Shown: positions 46,018 through 56,175, counted from the first letter of the stretch. The stretch: 64,000 bases of DNA from Pectobacterium versatile (GCF_020166435.1 NZ_JAINZP010000007.1:62001-126000); one strand, 5' to 3'. Notes: generated by a model not told the origin, from the sequence alone. Program-made: numbers and translations.

Positions 46018-47217
46018 TTACATCCCCATCGGCGGGCCGGGATGCGTAGACGCGGCATCACCGGACGATGGGCTGACAACCACCTGTTCCCCAACGCTGA
46101 GCCCCGAACGGATCTGAGTGCGCACGTTGTCATTGAGGCCGAGCGTGACGAGACGCGATTCGATCTTCTTATTCGCATTCACGACCTGCACGTACCACAT
46201 GCCATCGCGCGAGGTTAACGCCGTCGCTGGAATGACAATGGCATTTTTCACCGAAGACAACAGAATATACACCTGTGCCGTCATGGAAATGCGCAATACG
46301 CCGTCAGGGTTCTTCACATCGAACAGGCCGTTGTAATAGATCGCGGTGCTGGATGATGAACTGGTGCTGCTGCTCGAACTGGATGACGTTGTGGTCGAGT
46401 CCGTGTTGATAGAGTCTGGCGCGGGTTCAATCGAGCTCAGCGTGGCTTCGTAACGGTTATTCGGTTCGCCCAGAATACTGAACCACACCGGCATGCCGGT
46501 TTTTACCTTGACGACGTCGGCCTCTGAGATTTTCACCTTGATGGTCATGGTGTCCAGATTGGCGACTTTAGCGATGGTCGGCGTCGTCTGAATCGCGTTG
46601 ACCGTTTGCCCTGCTTCAACAGGAATGGCCACCACGGTGCCATCCATCGGTGAACGAATTTGGGTGTATCCCAGATTAACCTTGGCGGTGTTGACGGTAA
46701 TCTGTGCCTGAATGATTTGGGCGTCCAGCGCGTCGATGTTGGCTCGGGTGGCATCCAGCGTCGCTTTCGCGCTATCGTAATCGGCCTGTGCGCCAACGCC
46801 ACGTTTCATCAACATTTGCTGACGCTGCCAGCTTAATTCGTTATTACGCAATTCGGCCAATTTGGCCGCTCGCTGCGCCTGAATATTTTTTAACGCCGCC
46901 TCACCGTTTTTTAGCGTGTCCTGCTGGGTGAGGTCATCAATCTCGGCGATCAATTGCCCCTTTTTCACCTTATTGCCGAGTTCGACGTGCAGCGCTTTGA
47001 TTTGCCCTGAGGCCTGTGCACCGACGCTGACCAGCTTCTGTGCCTCAATTTTGCCGTCAGCAAGTACTGTTTGTTCGAGATCCGCAATCTCGGCGGCGGC
47101 GGTAAGCGTATTGGGCGTAGGCGATGGCTTGTTGAAAAACAGATGAAGCAGCACGGCAGCGGCGATAAGACCCAGCGCGATCGTCGTACGGCGTCGTGTA
47201 AAAAATCGTGATTGCAT
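46018..47217 (-). CDS. macA: Periplasmic adaptor MacA
   Basis: A 399-residue membrane-fusion protein: an N-terminal membrane anchor (IALGLIAAAVLLHLFF), lipoyl half-motifs (VGAQASGQIKALHVELGNKV, GQTVNAI), a coiled-coil hairpin (residues about 95-185) and a beta-barrel. It links MacB to TolC. A low-complexity serine run (TTTSSSSSSSTSSSSSTA) is inserted in the barrel region around residues 280-297. It heads the macAB operon and is divergent from a CpxRA-like regulator pair across a 446-base repeat-rich spacer. Confidence 0.9.
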   Translation of the reverse strand: MQSRFFTRRRTTIALGLIAAAVLLHLFFNKPSPTPNTLTAAAEIADLEQTVLADGKIEAQKLVSVGAQASGQIKALHVELGNKVKKGQLIAEIDDLTQQDTLKNGEAALKNIQAQRAAKLAELRNNELSWQRQQMLMKRGVGAQADYDSAKATLDATRANIDALDAQIIQAQITVNTAKVNLGYTQIRSPMDGTVVAIPVEAGQTVNAIQTTPTIAKVANLDTMTIKVKISEADVVKVKTGMPVWFSILGEPNNRYEATLSSIEPAPDSINTDSTTTSSSSSSSTSSSSSTAIYYNGLFDVKNPDGVLRISMTAQVYILLSSVKNAIVIPATALTSRDGMWYVQVVNANKKIESRLVTLGLNDNVRTQIRSGLSVGEQVVVSPSSGDAASTHPGPPMGM

Positions 47218-47248
47218 CAGGGAAAGTCGTCCTTAATTCATGCATCTG

Positions 47249-47444
47249 TATCCGTCATACTTCAAGTTGCAGGTTCGTTGGCTGCGCTCAATCACCCGAA
47301 TCACTTACCTGAGTAAGCTCATCGGGATGAAATGAGAGACATCCTGTCTCTCACCGAAGGCCAGCCGTTGGCTGGTCAAATTCGTTCCCGACGAATTTGT
47401 CCCTCGCTTGCCGCCTGCCTGGAACTCGAATTATTTAGGGTATC
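47249..47444. repeat. Dispersed TATACCC-type repeat, 196-base copy with extra hairpins
   Basis: It starts TATCCGTCATACTTCAAGTT and ends GGAACTCGAATTATTTAGGG TATC. Three extra hairpins are inserted in the centre: GAGAGACA/TGTCTCTC, GGCCAGCC/GGCTGGTC and AATTCGT/ACGAATT. It is the longest copy in the window and fills the macA upstream region. Confidence 0.8.
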
Positions 47445-47578
47445 AACGGGAATAAATAACGCAGGTGAGTAATTTACCCCGAGTCCGTAAAGGTAGCGGT
47501 AATCTTTGCTGAAAGAAATGGTAAGGATTAAGTAAATCTGGCTGCGAATATTCACGCGAGGCCTGAGAATACATCATC

Positions 47579-47642
47579 TATACCCATCATACTTCAAGCT
47601 GCACGTGCGTTTCCTTCCCGCAACTCGAATACGTAGGGTATA
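47579..47642. repeat. Dispersed TATACCC-type repeat, short 64-base copy
   Basis: It starts TATACCCATCATACTTCAAG and ends CAACTCGAATACGTAGGG TATA, lacking the whole middle of the longer copies. It ends about 20 bases before the response regulator start and therefore overlaps its promoter or leader. Confidence 0.75.
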
Positions 47643-47663
47643 CCCGATTAATGAGGACAGGAT

Positions 47664-48344
47664 ATGAATATTTTACTGGTCGATGATGACGTAGAGCTGG
47701 GCGATATGCTCTGTGAGTATCTGAATGCGGAAGGGTTTTCGACCTCGCGGGTGCTGACGGGTAAAGAGGGCGTCGATGGCGCGACGTCCGGGGATTACAC
47801 CGCGATGATTCTGGATGTCATGCTGCCAGATATGAGCGGGATTGACGTGCTGCGTCAGATCAGAAAAACCCAGCAGTTGCCCGTCATTATGCTGACGGCG
47901 AGAGGCGACAATATCGACAGAGTTATCGGTCTGGAAATGGGCGCGGATGACTATATGCCCAAACCTTGTTACCCGCGTGAGCTGGTGGCGAGACTACGTG
48001 CGGTGCTACGCCGCTATGACGATCAGCCGAATACAAAACGGGACGAGAGTCTGGCGGCCAGTGGCGATTTGGTATTGAACCCTGCAACGCGCATCAGCGA
48101 ATGGCGAGGGAAGCCGTTTGATCTGACGGCCTCTGAGTTTAATTTGCTGGAGCTGCTACTGCGTTTCCCCGAGCGGGTGGTGTCAAAGGATGAGCTGTCC
48201 GAAAAATGTCTGGGGCGTCGCCGTGAGGCTTATGACCGCAGCGTGGACGTACACATTAGCAATATCCGTCAGAAGCTCGGAGCCTTGCCGGGCAGCAGCA
48301 TGACGATTGAAACCGTGCGCAGCGTGGGATACCGGATTCGCTGA
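47664..48344 (+). CDS. OmpR-family response regulator, CpxR-like
   Basis: A 226-residue regulator. The receiver domain has DDD near residues 7-9, the phospho-aspartate in ILDVMLPDMSG and the conserved lysine in YMPKPCYPREL. The C-terminal winged helix (FDLTASEFNLLELLL, YDRSVDVHISNIRQKLG) resembles CpxR. It is coupled to the kinase gene by a TGATG overlap and diverges from macAB, making macAB a possible target. Whether it is the genome's main CpxR cannot be decided here; no cpxP is nearby. Confidence 0.88.
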   Translation: MNILLVDDDVELGDMLCEYLNAEGFSTSRVLTGKEGVDGATSGDYTAMILDVMLPDMSGIDVLRQIRKTQQLPVIMLTARGDNIDRVIGLEMGADDYMPKPCYPRELVARLRAVLRRYDDQPNTKRDESLAASGDLVLNPATRISEWRGKPFDLTASEFNLLELLLRFPERVVSKDELSEKCLGRRREAYDRSVDVHISNIRQKLGALPGSSMTIETVRSVGYRIR

Positions 48345-49711
48345 TGATGATTCGTGGACGACTTTTCTGGAAGATCTTGCTCGGGTTTTGGCTGACGTTT
48401 CTCGTCATGTCTCAACTGCTGTGGCTAGCTTTTTCTTTTTACGGCGAGCGGCATAAGCCGCTGGAAGAAATCGTGGTGTCGCGCATTGCGACGATGCAAA
48501 CGGAGATGGTGGCTGCGGCGCTGCAACATGGCGGCTTGGGCGAACTGAACGATGTGATGTCGCTGCTGCCGCAGCAAGAGCAGCAATACATTTCCGTCAC
48601 GGAATCACCGTTGCCGCTGTCCGATCAGGAGTTAGTTTCCGCTCCGCAGAACGTGTTGCTTGATGAGGCTTTTGCGCCGGATAAACGTGGCGCGCCGCGT
48701 GCCACGCATATAATCAAGCAGGTCTGCGGCCCTGCCGGAAAGTGGTATCAGATTCGTTATGACGCCGAGCTGCTGCGCAGCGAATTTCGTCCTCCTCGCC
48801 CAGTCGAATTTCTCAACGTGCCTGTGCCGTTTGTGATCATTGCGGGGTTTGGTGGCCTGTTGTTCAGCTCGGTATTGGCATGGAGTCTGGCACGCCCGCT
48901 AAGCCAGATCCGCGCGGGATTTGATCAGGTTGCGCAGGGCGATCTGAACGTGCGACTGCTGCCGGTGATGCATAAACGTCATGATGAAATCAGCGATGTC
49001 GCGCGTGATTTCGATTCAATGGTCGAACGGCTGGACAGTCTGGCCAGCGCGCGTGAACAACTGCTTCATGATGTTTCGCACGAGCTGCGCTCTCCGCTGG
49101 CGCGTTTGCAGCTCGCTATCGGGTTGATAAGGCAGAACCCGGACAATATAGAGAGTTCCTTGCAGCGAATTGAACGTGAAGCCTTGCTGATGGATAAGAT
49201 GATTGGCGAACTGCTGACGCTATCGCGCACGGAGCATTCCGGCATTGAGGAAGCCTATTTCGACCTACTGGGGCTGGTGACGGCAGTGGTCAACGATACG
49301 CGCTATGAAGCGCAGGTCACTGGCGTTGAAATCCTGCTGGCAGCGGATGAAGACGAAGACTACACGATTAAAGGCAACGCGGAGCTGATGCGCAGGGCGG
49401 TCGATAATGTGATGCGCAACGCGCTACGTTTTTCTGCTCCCGCCCAGCAGGTTTCCGTGTCACTCATTGGCAATGAACATGAGTGGATGATTCAGGTCGC
49501 CGATCAGGGGCCTGGCGTGGAGAAAAGTAAGCTCTCCAGTATCTTCGATCCTTTCATTCGTGTTGATTCGCCGCTATCTGGCAAGGGCTATGGGCTGGGG
49601 CTGGCGATTACCCGTAAAGTCGTGCTAGCGCACGGCGGGCATATTGAGGCAGATAATGGTGAAGAGTGCGGATTAGTGATTCGCCTGTGCGTGCCGCGCT
49701 GGAAAGCTTGA
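48344..49711 (+). CDS. Sensor histidine kinase, CpxA-like
   Basis: A 455-residue membrane kinase. Two membrane helices (about residues 10-30 and 155-180) flank a periplasmic sensor of about 125 residues. HAMP follows, then HisKA with the phospho-histidine in LLHDVSHELRSPLARLQ, and HATPase boxes (MRRAVDNVMRNAL, VADQGPGV, GLGLAI). It resembles CpxA. It should phosphorylate the regulator encoded just upstream. The signal is unknown; envelope stress or an efflux substrate is plausible given divergent macAB. Confidence 0.88.
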   Translation: MMIRGRLFWKILLGFWLTFLVMSQLLWLAFSFYGERHKPLEEIVVSRIATMQTEMVAAALQHGGLGELNDVMSLLPQQEQQYISVTESPLPLSDQELVSAPQNVLLDEAFAPDKRGAPRATHIIKQVCGPAGKWYQIRYDAELLRSEFRPPRPVEFLNVPVPFVIIAGFGGLLFSSVLAWSLARPLSQIRAGFDQVAQGDLNVRLLPVMHKRHDEISDVARDFDSMVERLDSLASAREQLLHDVSHELRSPLARLQLAIGLIRQNPDNIESSLQRIEREALLMDKMIGELLTLSRTEHSGIEEAYFDLLGLVTAVVNDTRYEAQVTGVEILLAADEDEDYTIKGNAELMRRAVDNVMRNALRFSAPAQQVSVSLIGNEHEWMIQVADQGPGVEKSKLSSIFDPFIRVDSPLSGKGYGLGLAITRKVVLAHGGHIEADNGEECGLVIRLCVPRWKA

Positions 49712-49716
49712 AACGA

Positions 49717-49741
49717 AAACGGCACCATCCGGGTGCCGTTT
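49717..49741. terminator. Hairpin between the kinase gene and crr
   Basis: AAACGGCACC and GGTGCCGTTT pair over a 5-base loop six bases after the kinase stop. It is convergent with crr and could act in both directions, although the U-run is short. Confidence 0.6.
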
Positions 49742-49776
49742 CGTGCAAACGTAGTAAACCATCCGTAGAAGGCGGT

Positions 49777-50286
49777 TTACTTTTTGATACGGATAACCGG
49801 CGTTTCACCGACAACAACCGTACCACTCAGTTTGGTCAATTCCTTGATTTCATCCATGTTGGAAATAACCACTGGTGTCAGAGTAGACTTCGCTTTTTCT
49901 TCCAGCAGAGCCAGGTCAAACTCAATAATGAGATCGCCTTTCTTCACTCGCTGGCCTTCTTCGGCGATGCGCTTGAAGCCTTCGCCTTTCAATTCAACGG
50001 TATCAATACCAAAGTGCACAAACAGCTCAATGCCGCTGTCAGACTCGATGGAAAACGCATGGTTGGTTTCAAAAATCTTACCGATGGTGCCGTCTACCGG
50101 TGCGACAATCTTGTTGCCAGTTGGCTTGATGGCAATACCGTCACCGACGATTTTCTCTGCGAATACGACATCAGGAACGTCTTCAATATTGACGATTTCG
50201 CCGGACAGCGGGGCAATAATTTCGATGCTGCCAGTGTCTTTTTTGTCGTCAGAAACCAGAGACTTCAATTTATCGAACAAACCCAT
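49777..50286 (-). CDS. crr: PTS glucose-specific enzyme IIA (Crr)
   Basis: A 169-residue cytoplasmic phospho-carrier. [16 protein letters not shown] holds the active His91, and NHAFSIES the second histidine (His76), as in E. coli. It passes phosphate from HPr to EIIBC-Glc and controls adenylate cyclase and several permeases (inducer exclusion). The TTGVGG-like family loops are normal. It is last in ptsH-ptsI-crr, separated from ptsI by an unusual 105-base palindrome that may affect its expression. Confidence 0.97.
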   Translation of the reverse strand: MGLFDKLKSLVSDDKKDTGSIEIIAPLSGEIVNIEDVPDVVFAEKIVGDGIAIKPTGNKIVAPVDGTIGKIFETNHAFSIESDSGIELFVHFGIDTVELKGEGFKRIAEEGQRVKKGDLIIEFDLALLEEKAKSTLTPVVISNMDEIKELTKLSGTVVVGETPVIRIKK

Positions 50287-50321
50287 GATTCTCTCCTAAG
50301 CATTAATATTGGGCCAGCGTA

Positions 50322-50426
50322 TACCCTAATCTTTCAAGTTGGTGTGGCATTGGTTTTCTTCGCTACCCCGACTGCGAATCTATCGCCTGTCGGGGTGCTG
50401 ATTGCCACCTTGAAACCTATTAGGTA
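50322..50426. repeat. 105-base imperfect palindrome between ptsI and crr
   Basis: The ends TACCCTAATCTTTCAAGTTG and TTGAAACCTATTAGGTA are inverted copies. GTGTGGCA/TGCCACCTT extends the arms, and CCCCGAC at 50366-50372 pairs with GTCGGGG at 50389-50395. The outer sequence resembles the ends of the TATACCC-type repeat, so this may be a rearranged copy. Confidence 0.65.
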
Positions 50427-50434
50427 AAGCAGAA

Positions 50435-52162
50435 TCAGCAGAGCGTTTTTTCTTTAATAAAGCGGCTCACCAGATTGCTTAACTCTTGTGCTGTCGGTTG
50501 AGCGAGTGCTTGCTCCGCCAGCGCCTTCGCATCTTCGTAATTCGCATTACGGATGATTTTCTTGATGCTCGGGATAGAGATTGCACTCATGCTGAATTCG
50601 TCCAGACCCATTCCCAATAACAGTAGTGTAGCACGTTCGTCACCGGCGAGCTCACCACACATCCCTGTCCATTTGCCTTCGGCATGAGACGCGTCAATAA
50701 CCTGTTTAATCAGGGTCAGGACTGCGGGGGACATCGGATTATAGAGATGAGAAATCAGCTCATTACCGCGATCAACTGCCAGAGTATACTGGGTTAAGTC
50801 ATTTGTCCCAATACTAAAGAAGTCGACTTCTTTGGCTAAATGTGACGCGATGGCGGCAGCGGCAGGTGTTTCAACCATCACGCCGACTTCAATGCTTTCG
50901 TCGAAGGCTTTACCTTCTTCTCTCAGCTGTGCTTTCAGCATCTCCAATTCGGCTTTCAGCTCACGTACTTCTTCCACGGAAATAATCATCGGGAACATGA
51001 TACGCAGCTTGCCAAATTTTGATGCGCGCAGAATGGCACGCAACTGAGCATGCAGGATTTCTTTACGATCCAGACAGATACGGATAGCACGCCAGCCAAG
51101 GAACGGGTTCTCTTCCTTCGGCAGATTCATGTATGGCAGATCTTTGTCGCCACCGATATCCATGGTACGGACGATAACGGCCTGAGCGCCAACGGCTTCG
51201 GCAACAGCCTTATACGCCTGGAACTGCTCTTCTTCGGTAGGCAGCGAGTCACGATCCATGAACAGGAATTCGGTACGATACAGGCCGACACCTTCTGCGC
51301 CGTTACGCTCAGCACCCGCGACATCACGCACGGTACCGATGTTGGCACAGACTTCAACCTGATGACCGTCCAGCGTGATGGCCGGCAGATCTTTCAGCTT
51401 AGCCAGCTCATACTTTTCAGCGTGGTATTGCTGCTGAACCGCTTTTAATTCTTCAATTTTATCCGCGGTCGGATTCTGATAAATCTGGTTGTTTACGGCA
51501 TCCAGAATCAGATAGTCGCCGTTTTTGACCTGCTGGGTCACATTTGTCGTGCCGACGATCGCAGGCAGTTCCAGCGAACGGGCCATAATGGACGTGTGAG
51601 ACGTGCGGCCACCGAGGTCGGTGATGAAGCCCAGCACTTTGTCCAGATTCAGCTGCGCGGTTTCTGACGGTGTCAGGTCCGTTGCGACCAGAATGACTTC
51701 ATCCTGAATATCGCCCAGATCGACGATGGTCATATTGAGAATGTTGCGTAGCAAACGCTTCCCGATATCACGCATGTCCGCGGCGCGTTCTTTCAGATAT
51801 TCATCATCAAGCTCTTCCAGTGCTTTAGCCTGGTTTTCGATGACGGAAAATGCAGCTGCGTCGGCGGAAGCATGCTCATCTTTAATCAGGGCTATGATTT
51901 CCTGCTCGAACTCTTCATCTTCCAGCAACATGATGTGGCCTTCGAAGATGGCTTCTTTCTCTGCGCCCAGCGTCTCGCCCGCTTTCTTCTTGATAGCTTC
52001 CAACTGTACGGATGCTTTGGAACGGCCAGTCAGAAAACGTTCAATTTCCTGCTCCACCTGATCCGCAGAGATTTTTTTCCGGTTGATGAGAATTTCATCT
52101 TCTTTCAGTAACAGTGCCTTACCAAAAGCAATACCCGGTGATACTAATATGCCTGAAATCAT
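50435..52162 (-). CDS. ptsI: PTS enzyme I (PtsI)
   Basis: A 575-residue phosphoenolpyruvate:HPr phosphotransferase, the standard family length. The active histidine lies in [21 protein letters not shown] (His189). The PEP-binding barrel has [20 protein letters not shown] and the signature [21 protein letters not shown]. It starts all PTS transport by phosphorylating HPr. It is encoded 45 bases after ptsH on the same strand. Confidence 0.98.
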   Translation of the reverse strand: MISGILVSPGIAFGKALLLKEDEILINRKKISADQVEQEIERFLTGRSKASVQLEAIKKKAGETLGAEKEAIFEGHIMLLEDEEFEQEIIALIKDEHASADAAAFSVIENQAKALEELDDEYLKERAADMRDIGKRLLRNILNMTIVDLGDIQDEVILVATDLTPSETAQLNLDKVLGFITDLGGRTSHTSIMARSLELPAIVGTTNVTQQVKNGDYLILDAVNNQIYQNPTADKIEELKAVQQQYHAEKYELAKLKDLPAITLDGHQVEVCANIGTVRDVAGAERNGAEGVGLYRTEFLFMDRDSLPTEEEQFQAYKAVAEAVGAQAVIVRTMDIGGDKDLPYMNLPKEENPFLGWRAIRICLDRKEILHAQLRAILRASKFGKLRIMFPMIISVEEVRELKAELEMLKAQLREEGKAFDESIEVGVMVETPAAAAIASHLAKEVDFFSIGTNDLTQYTLAVDRGNELISHLYNPMSPAVLTLIKQVIDASHAEGKWTGMCGELAGDERATLLLLGMGLDEFSMSAISIPSIKKIIRNANYEDAKALAEQALAQPTAQELSNLVSRFIKEKTLC

Positions 52163-52207
52163 AACCCTACCTTACTCGATTCTGGTGTTCACTAAAAAAC
52201 TCGTCGT

Positions 52208-52465
52208 TTACTCGAGCTCAGCCATCAGCTTGACCAGGTGTTCAACCGCTTTTTGTTCGTCTTCGCCTTCCGCAGCGATAGTAACCACAGTTCCTTGTGT
52301 TAAGCCGAGTGTTTGTAATTTGAACAGGCTCTTAGCGCTAGCGCTCTTGCCGTTAGACGTCACTGTGATTTCAGAGGTGAAGCCTTTGGCTTCTTTGACG
52401 AACTGAGCAGCAGGACGAGTGTGCAGGCCATTTGGTGCGGTGATAGTCACTTCTTGCTGGAACAT
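52208..52465 (-). CDS. ptsH: PTS phosphocarrier HPr (PtsH)
   Basis: An 85-residue HPr. The phospho-histidine is in [12 protein letters not shown] (His15), and the regulatory region [17 protein letters not shown] follows. It carries phosphate from enzyme I to the sugar-specific IIA proteins, including Crr and BglF encoded in this window. A purine-rich GGGGAAAAAAG region precedes the ATG. Confidence 0.97.
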   Translation of the reverse strand: MFQQEVTITAPNGLHTRPAAQFVKEAKGFTSEITVTSNGKSASAKSLFKLQTLGLTQGTVVTIAAEGEDEQKAVEHLVKLMAELE

Positions 52466-52831
52466 GCTTTTTTCCCCAACTTATGGATTAGATTAATGTT
52501 GTGGAACTAAAGTTTAGCTGATTCACTGAACTTTAGCCTGTTTGGTTAGCTCCTGATTTATGTTACAGGGGCAGGCCACGATGCGACAAGAAAACCGTCA
52601 AACGTATTTCCTGAATAAAATACCATCAAATACCGCAGATTCCGTCACCCATTATCTTAACCTCAGTCGCAAAACGGCGATGTGGGCTATCGTGCGCAGG
52701 AAAAACATAATGTGATGAGGCGTGGTACTTGTCGGATATTAATTTCACGCATCAAAATAATTGTTCGGTTAAATACTAAACCTGATGTAGAAAAGCAATC
52801 CATATGTGGTAGAAAGTTTGAACTGTGCCAC
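52466..52831 (-). promoter_or_regulatory. ptsH upstream region
   Basis: About 370 bases without a gene between ptsH and the cysK terminator. The ptsHI promoters must lie here. The leader holds an 8-base inverted repeat (CTAAAGTT at 52507-52514, AACTTTAG at 52529-52536), which could form a hairpin in the ptsH mRNA. CRP or Cra sites could not be assigned with confidence. Confidence 0.5.
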
Positions 52832-52859
52832 AAAAAAGCACCTAAATAGGTGCTTTTTT
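52832..52859 (-). terminator. Rho-independent terminator of cysK
   Basis: AAAAAAGCACCT and AGGTGCTTTTTT form a 12-base perfect stem with a 4-base loop, about 40 bases past the cysK stop. The symmetric A/T runs allow it to work in both directions. Confidence 0.88.
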
Positions 52860-52898
52860 AACACATTGGTCACTTGTTGTTCGAGTGTGACCGAGTGG

Positions 52899-53867
52899 TT
52901 ATTGTTGCAGTTCCTGCTCGGTGAACAGGTCGGCAAAGAGTGCTGTGCTGAGGTAGCGTTCGCCGGAAGAAGGCAGAATAACGACGATAGTTTTATCTTC
53001 AAATTCTTTTTCTTTGAGCAAGTTCAGCGCTGCGGCAACGGCTGCACCGGAAGAAATACCAGCTAGAATGCCTTCTTCTTCCATCAAACGGCGCGCGGTG
53101 CTGATCGCTTCTTCGTTCGTCACTTTCTCTACACGGTCAATCAGTTTCAGGTCCAGGTTACCTGGAATGAAACCCGCGCCGATGCCCTGAATCTTGTGCG
53201 GGCCCGGTTTCAGCTCTTGGCCTGCTAACGCCTGAGTGATCACGGGTGAATCGGTAGGTTCAACCGCCACGCTGATGATGGCCTTGCCTTTGGTGTTCTT
53301 GATGTAGCGGCTGACACCCGTCAGCGTACCGCCAGTACCGACGCCAGAGATAAAGACATCAACCTGACCGTCGGTATCTTCCCAAATTTCAGGGCCGGTG
53401 GTTTTCTCGTGAATTTCTGGGTTAGCGGGGTTGCTGAACTGTTGTAGCAGCAGATAACGCTGCGGATCGCTGGCTACAATCTCTTCTGCTTTGGCGATGG
53501 CACCTTTCATGCCTTTCGCGCCTTCGGTCAGCACCAGGTTCGCACCCAGCGCTTTCAGCAGCTTGCGGCGCTCGATGCTCATGGTTTCTGGCATGGTGAG
53601 CGTGAGTTTGTAGCCGCGAGCTGCGGCGACATAGGCCAAGGCAATCCCTGTGTTTCCGCTGGTAGGTTCAACCAACTCAATGCCTGGTTTTAGAACGCCG
53701 CGTTTTTCTGCATCCCAAATCAGGTTGGAGCCGATACGGCATTTTACGCTGAAGCTGGGGTTGCGGGATTCCACTTTAGCCAGAATGCGTCCGTTGCCGA
53801 TACGGTTCAGGCGAACCAGCGGCGTATGGCCGATTGTGAAAGAATTGTCTTCGTAGATCTTGCTCAT
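52899..53867 (-). CDS. cysK: Cysteine synthase A CysK
   Basis: A 322-residue PLP enzyme, O-acetylserine sulfhydrylase A. The PLP lysine is in [14 protein letters not shown], the substrate loop is [16 protein letters not shown], and [16 protein letters not shown] binds the phosphate. It makes cysteine from O-acetylserine and sulfide. It shares about a third of its residues with CysM encoded at 43144. It is preceded by cysZ, as in E. coli, with a 162-base spacer that should carry its own CysB-controlled promoter. Confidence 0.97.
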   Translation of the reverse strand: MSKIYEDNSFTIGHTPLVRLNRIGNGRILAKVESRNPSFSVKCRIGSNLIWDAEKRGVLKPGIELVEPTSGNTGIALAYVAAARGYKLTLTMPETMSIERRKLLKALGANLVLTEGAKGMKGAIAKAEEIVASDPQRYLLLQQFSNPANPEIHEKTTGPEIWEDTDGQVDVFISGVGTGGTLTGVSRYIKNTKGKAIISVAVEPTDSPVITQALAGQELKPGPHKIQGIGAGFIPGNLDLKLIDRVEKVTNEEAISTARRLMEEEGILAGISSGAAVAAALNLLKEKEFEDKTIVVILPSSGERYLSTALFADLFTEQELQQ

Positions 53868-54029
53868 AGCCTGTCCTTATAACTGTATGAAATTTTTGCG
53901 AACGTAGAGAGAATACCCGTTCACACTTTTCAGTGAAGTAAAGAATTGCTATATCGTTATGTTCTTAAGAAATATCTTTTCATTACAATAGAAAGCGCCG
54001 GCTGTTATCAGCCCGTGCTTGCGGTCTTT

Positions 54030-54878
54030 TTATGGCGCTTTTTTCGGCAGGGTTGCTGACAGATCGCGATAACGATCCACCCACAGCTGCGTTGCACCAC
54101 ATACCGCGACGGGCATGATGACCAGATTCAAAAAAGGCACCAGCGTAAACAGGCTGACCAACGCGCCAAACTGCATATTGGCGACTTTATGGCGGCGTAA
54201 TGCCTGACGCATCGTGGCAAATCCCACTTTGTGGTTATCAAAAGGATAATCGCAATATTGAATCGCCAGCATCCACGCGCTGAACAGGAACCACAGTACC
54301 GGAGCGACAGTTTGTCCAATACCTGGAATGAAATAGAGAAGCAGTAGCACAATCGTGCGTGGCAGGTAATACGCCAGTTTTTGGACTTCACGTTTCATAA
54401 TGCGCGGGACGTCTTTAGCGATGCCGAGTATACCGCTGTCCGGCAACGTTTGGCCGGTGAGTTTTGCTTCCAATTGCTCCGCCAACAAGCCGTTAAACGG
54501 TGCGGCGATAAAATTGGCTATCGTGCTAAATAGGTAGCTGAATACCAGCAAAATGGAGAGCACGGCAAGTGGCCAAATGAGGTAGCTGAGCCATTGCAGC
54601 CAGCTCGGAATGTGGCTCATGATCTGCGGAATCCAGTCATTCAACTGGGTAAAAAGCCACCAGAAAGCCCCGCCCATCAGTACGATGTTCATCAGTAAGG
54701 GCAGAATAACGAAACGTCGGATGCCCGGCAGTGAGATCAGGCGCCATCCAGCAAGAAAATAGTGTATGCCGCTGCGAACTTGGTCTGCGGTATTGCCGTA
54801 AGACGATTTTTCGGAAGATGATGGTTTTTCTGAAGACGATTTTTTTTCTGAAGACATAGTACCGATAGACTCAGTCAT
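54030..54878 (-). CDS. cysZ: Sulfate transporter CysZ
   Basis: A 282-residue inner-membrane protein with about four hydrophobic regions. It follows E. coli CysZ from [21 protein letters not shown] through [16 protein letters not shown] and [21 protein letters not shown]. CysZ brings sulfate in for cysteine synthesis. The N-terminus is extended by about 30 residues of serine/glutamate/lysine repeats (SSEK units) absent from E. coli. No ribosome site clearly decides between ATG 54878 and ATG 54857. It is divergent from zipA. Confidence 0.9.
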   Translation of the reverse strand: MTESIGTMSSEKKSSSEKPSSSEKSSYGNTADQVRSGIHYFLAGWRLISLPGIRRFVILPLLMNIVLMGGAFWWLFTQLNDWIPQIMSHIPSWLQWLSYLIWPLAVLSILLVFSYLFSTIANFIAAPFNGLLAEQLEAKLTGQTLPDSGILGIAKDVPRIMKREVQKLAYYLPRTIVLLLLYFIPGIGQTVAPVLWFLFSAWMLAIQYCDYPFDNHKVGFATMRQALRRHKVANMQFGALVSLFTLVPFLNLVIMPVAVCGATQLWVDRYRDLSATLPKKAP

Positions 54879-55081
54879 TTGTTTGTTGAGGCATCATATC
54901 GGGATGATCTTATGCTGACTAGCCCGCATTTGGATGAAAAAACAGCAAAAAAGTGCGTTATATCTATCTTTATTGTCATAAAGTACCGTGCAGGCTTGCA
55001 CTTGTGTACTCAGGCAAATAGAGTTAGTAGTATAAGTATTTGCCGTGGTGGCAATGTTTTTTTGGAACAATTGGGATAGCA

Positions 55082-56098
55082 ATGATGCAGGACTTGCGTC
55101 TGATATTAATCGTTGTTGGCGCGATCGCTATAATAGCGCTGTTACTGCACGGCTTGTGGACTAGCCGTAAAGAGCGCTCGTCCCTTTTTCGTGACCGCCC
55201 AGTTAAACGTGGAAAAAAAGCGCGTGATGAAACGCCGCTTGACGATCTGGATGAAGGCGTTGGCCAAGTTCGCGTGAAGGGCGCCCGCCCGCAGCAAAGT
55301 GAGCCTTCATTTGGCAGCGCTTCACTTGATAACTCATCATTTGATAACGCGTCATTTGATAACCCCTCATTCACTAACAACAGTGCACGTGAAGACGCTC
55401 GTTCAGAGGCGAAATCGCCGTTCGAGCACCTGTCTCCCGTGTCTTCTTACGATCCGCTACTGGATGAAGCGACGCCAGTGGATTCTCCGCGTGCGCAAGT
55501 ACGTGGTGATACTTATCCGCCGGTTGTCGTCCCTAGAGAAACCGCTATTCCCGAGCCGAGCATTAACGCTCCGCGTGAGCCGTTTGCGTATGATGCACCT
55601 GTATCTGATCCACAGCAGCCTGTTGCACATTCGCTGCATGAGAAAATTCAGCCTGAGCCAGTTGAACCCGCAGCGGCAAAAGAAGCGGTTTTGGTGCTGC
55701 ATGTTGTGGCGCATCAGGGCGGTGTCATTGGCGGCGAACTGCTGTTGCAAAGCCTGCTTCAGGCTGGTTTCCAGTTTGGTGAAATGAACATTTTCCATCG
55801 CCATGTGAACCCCGCTGGCGGAGGCCCGGTGTTGTTCAGTCTGGCGAATATGGTTAAACCCGGTTCATTTAATGTCGATGTGATGCCCGAGTTCTCGACG
55901 CTCGGTGTGTCCATTTTCATGATGGTGCCGTCTTATGGCGATGCCAGCCAAAACTTTAAACTGATGTTACAGTCTGCACAGCGTATTGCTGACGATGTTG
56001 GCGGTGTGGTGCAAGATGACGAACGTCGTATGATGACGCCGCAGAAGGTTGAATCCTACAAAGCCCGCATTCGCGATGTGCTGAAAGCCAACGCCTGA
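55082..56098 (+). CDS. zipA: Cell division protein ZipA
   Basis: A 338-residue essential division protein that tethers FtsZ to the inner membrane. An N-terminal membrane anchor ([20 protein letters not shown]) is followed by a charged segment, a long variable linker (about residues 60-200) and the C-terminal FtsZ-binding domain ([20 protein letters not shown] to the end). ATG 55082 matches the E. coli N-terminus MMQDLRL and has GGGA upstream. The linker contains four tandem 15-base units. Normally ligA follows; here a terminator and yjeH do. Confidence 0.94.
   Translation: MMQDLRLILIVVGAIAIIALLLHGLWTSRKERSSLFRDRPVKRGKKARDETPLDDLDEGVGQVRVKGARPQQSEPSFGSASLDNSSFDNASFDNPSFTNNSAREDARSEAKSPFEHLSPVSSYDPLLDEATPVDSPRAQVRGDTYPPVVVPRETAIPEPSINAPREPFAYDAPVSDPQQPVAHSLHEKIQPEPVEPAAAKEAVLVLHVVAHQGGVIGGELLLQSLLQAGFQFGEMNIFHRHVNPAGGGPVLFSLANMVKPGSFNVDVMPEFSTLGVSIFMMVPSYGDASQNFKLMLQSAQRIADDVGGVVQDDERRMMTPQKVESYKARIRDVLKANA
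55322..55381 (+). repeat. Four tandem 15-base units inside zipA linker
   Basis: Units at 55322, 55337, 55352 and 55367 encode [15 protein letters not shown] and SFTNN. Two of them share TCATTTGATAAC exactly. The repeat lies in the unstructured linker and may vary in number between strains by slippage. Confidence 0.8.
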
Positions 56099-56147
56099 TA
56101 GCACTATCTATGTGAAAGCATAAGTTTGCGAATACAGTGGGTGAGAG

Positions 56148-56175
56148 AAGCCTCCGTTAGTGGAGGCTTTTTTTA
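56148..56175 (+). terminator. Rho-independent terminator of zipA
   Basis: AGCCTCC and GGAGGCT form a 7-base stem with a 6-base loop followed by a run of seven or more T. Confidence 0.88.

Noticed and set aside
47249-47444. CRISPR array
   Set aside because: The hairpins are internal to one dispersed repeat; there are no regularly spaced direct repeats with unique spacers.
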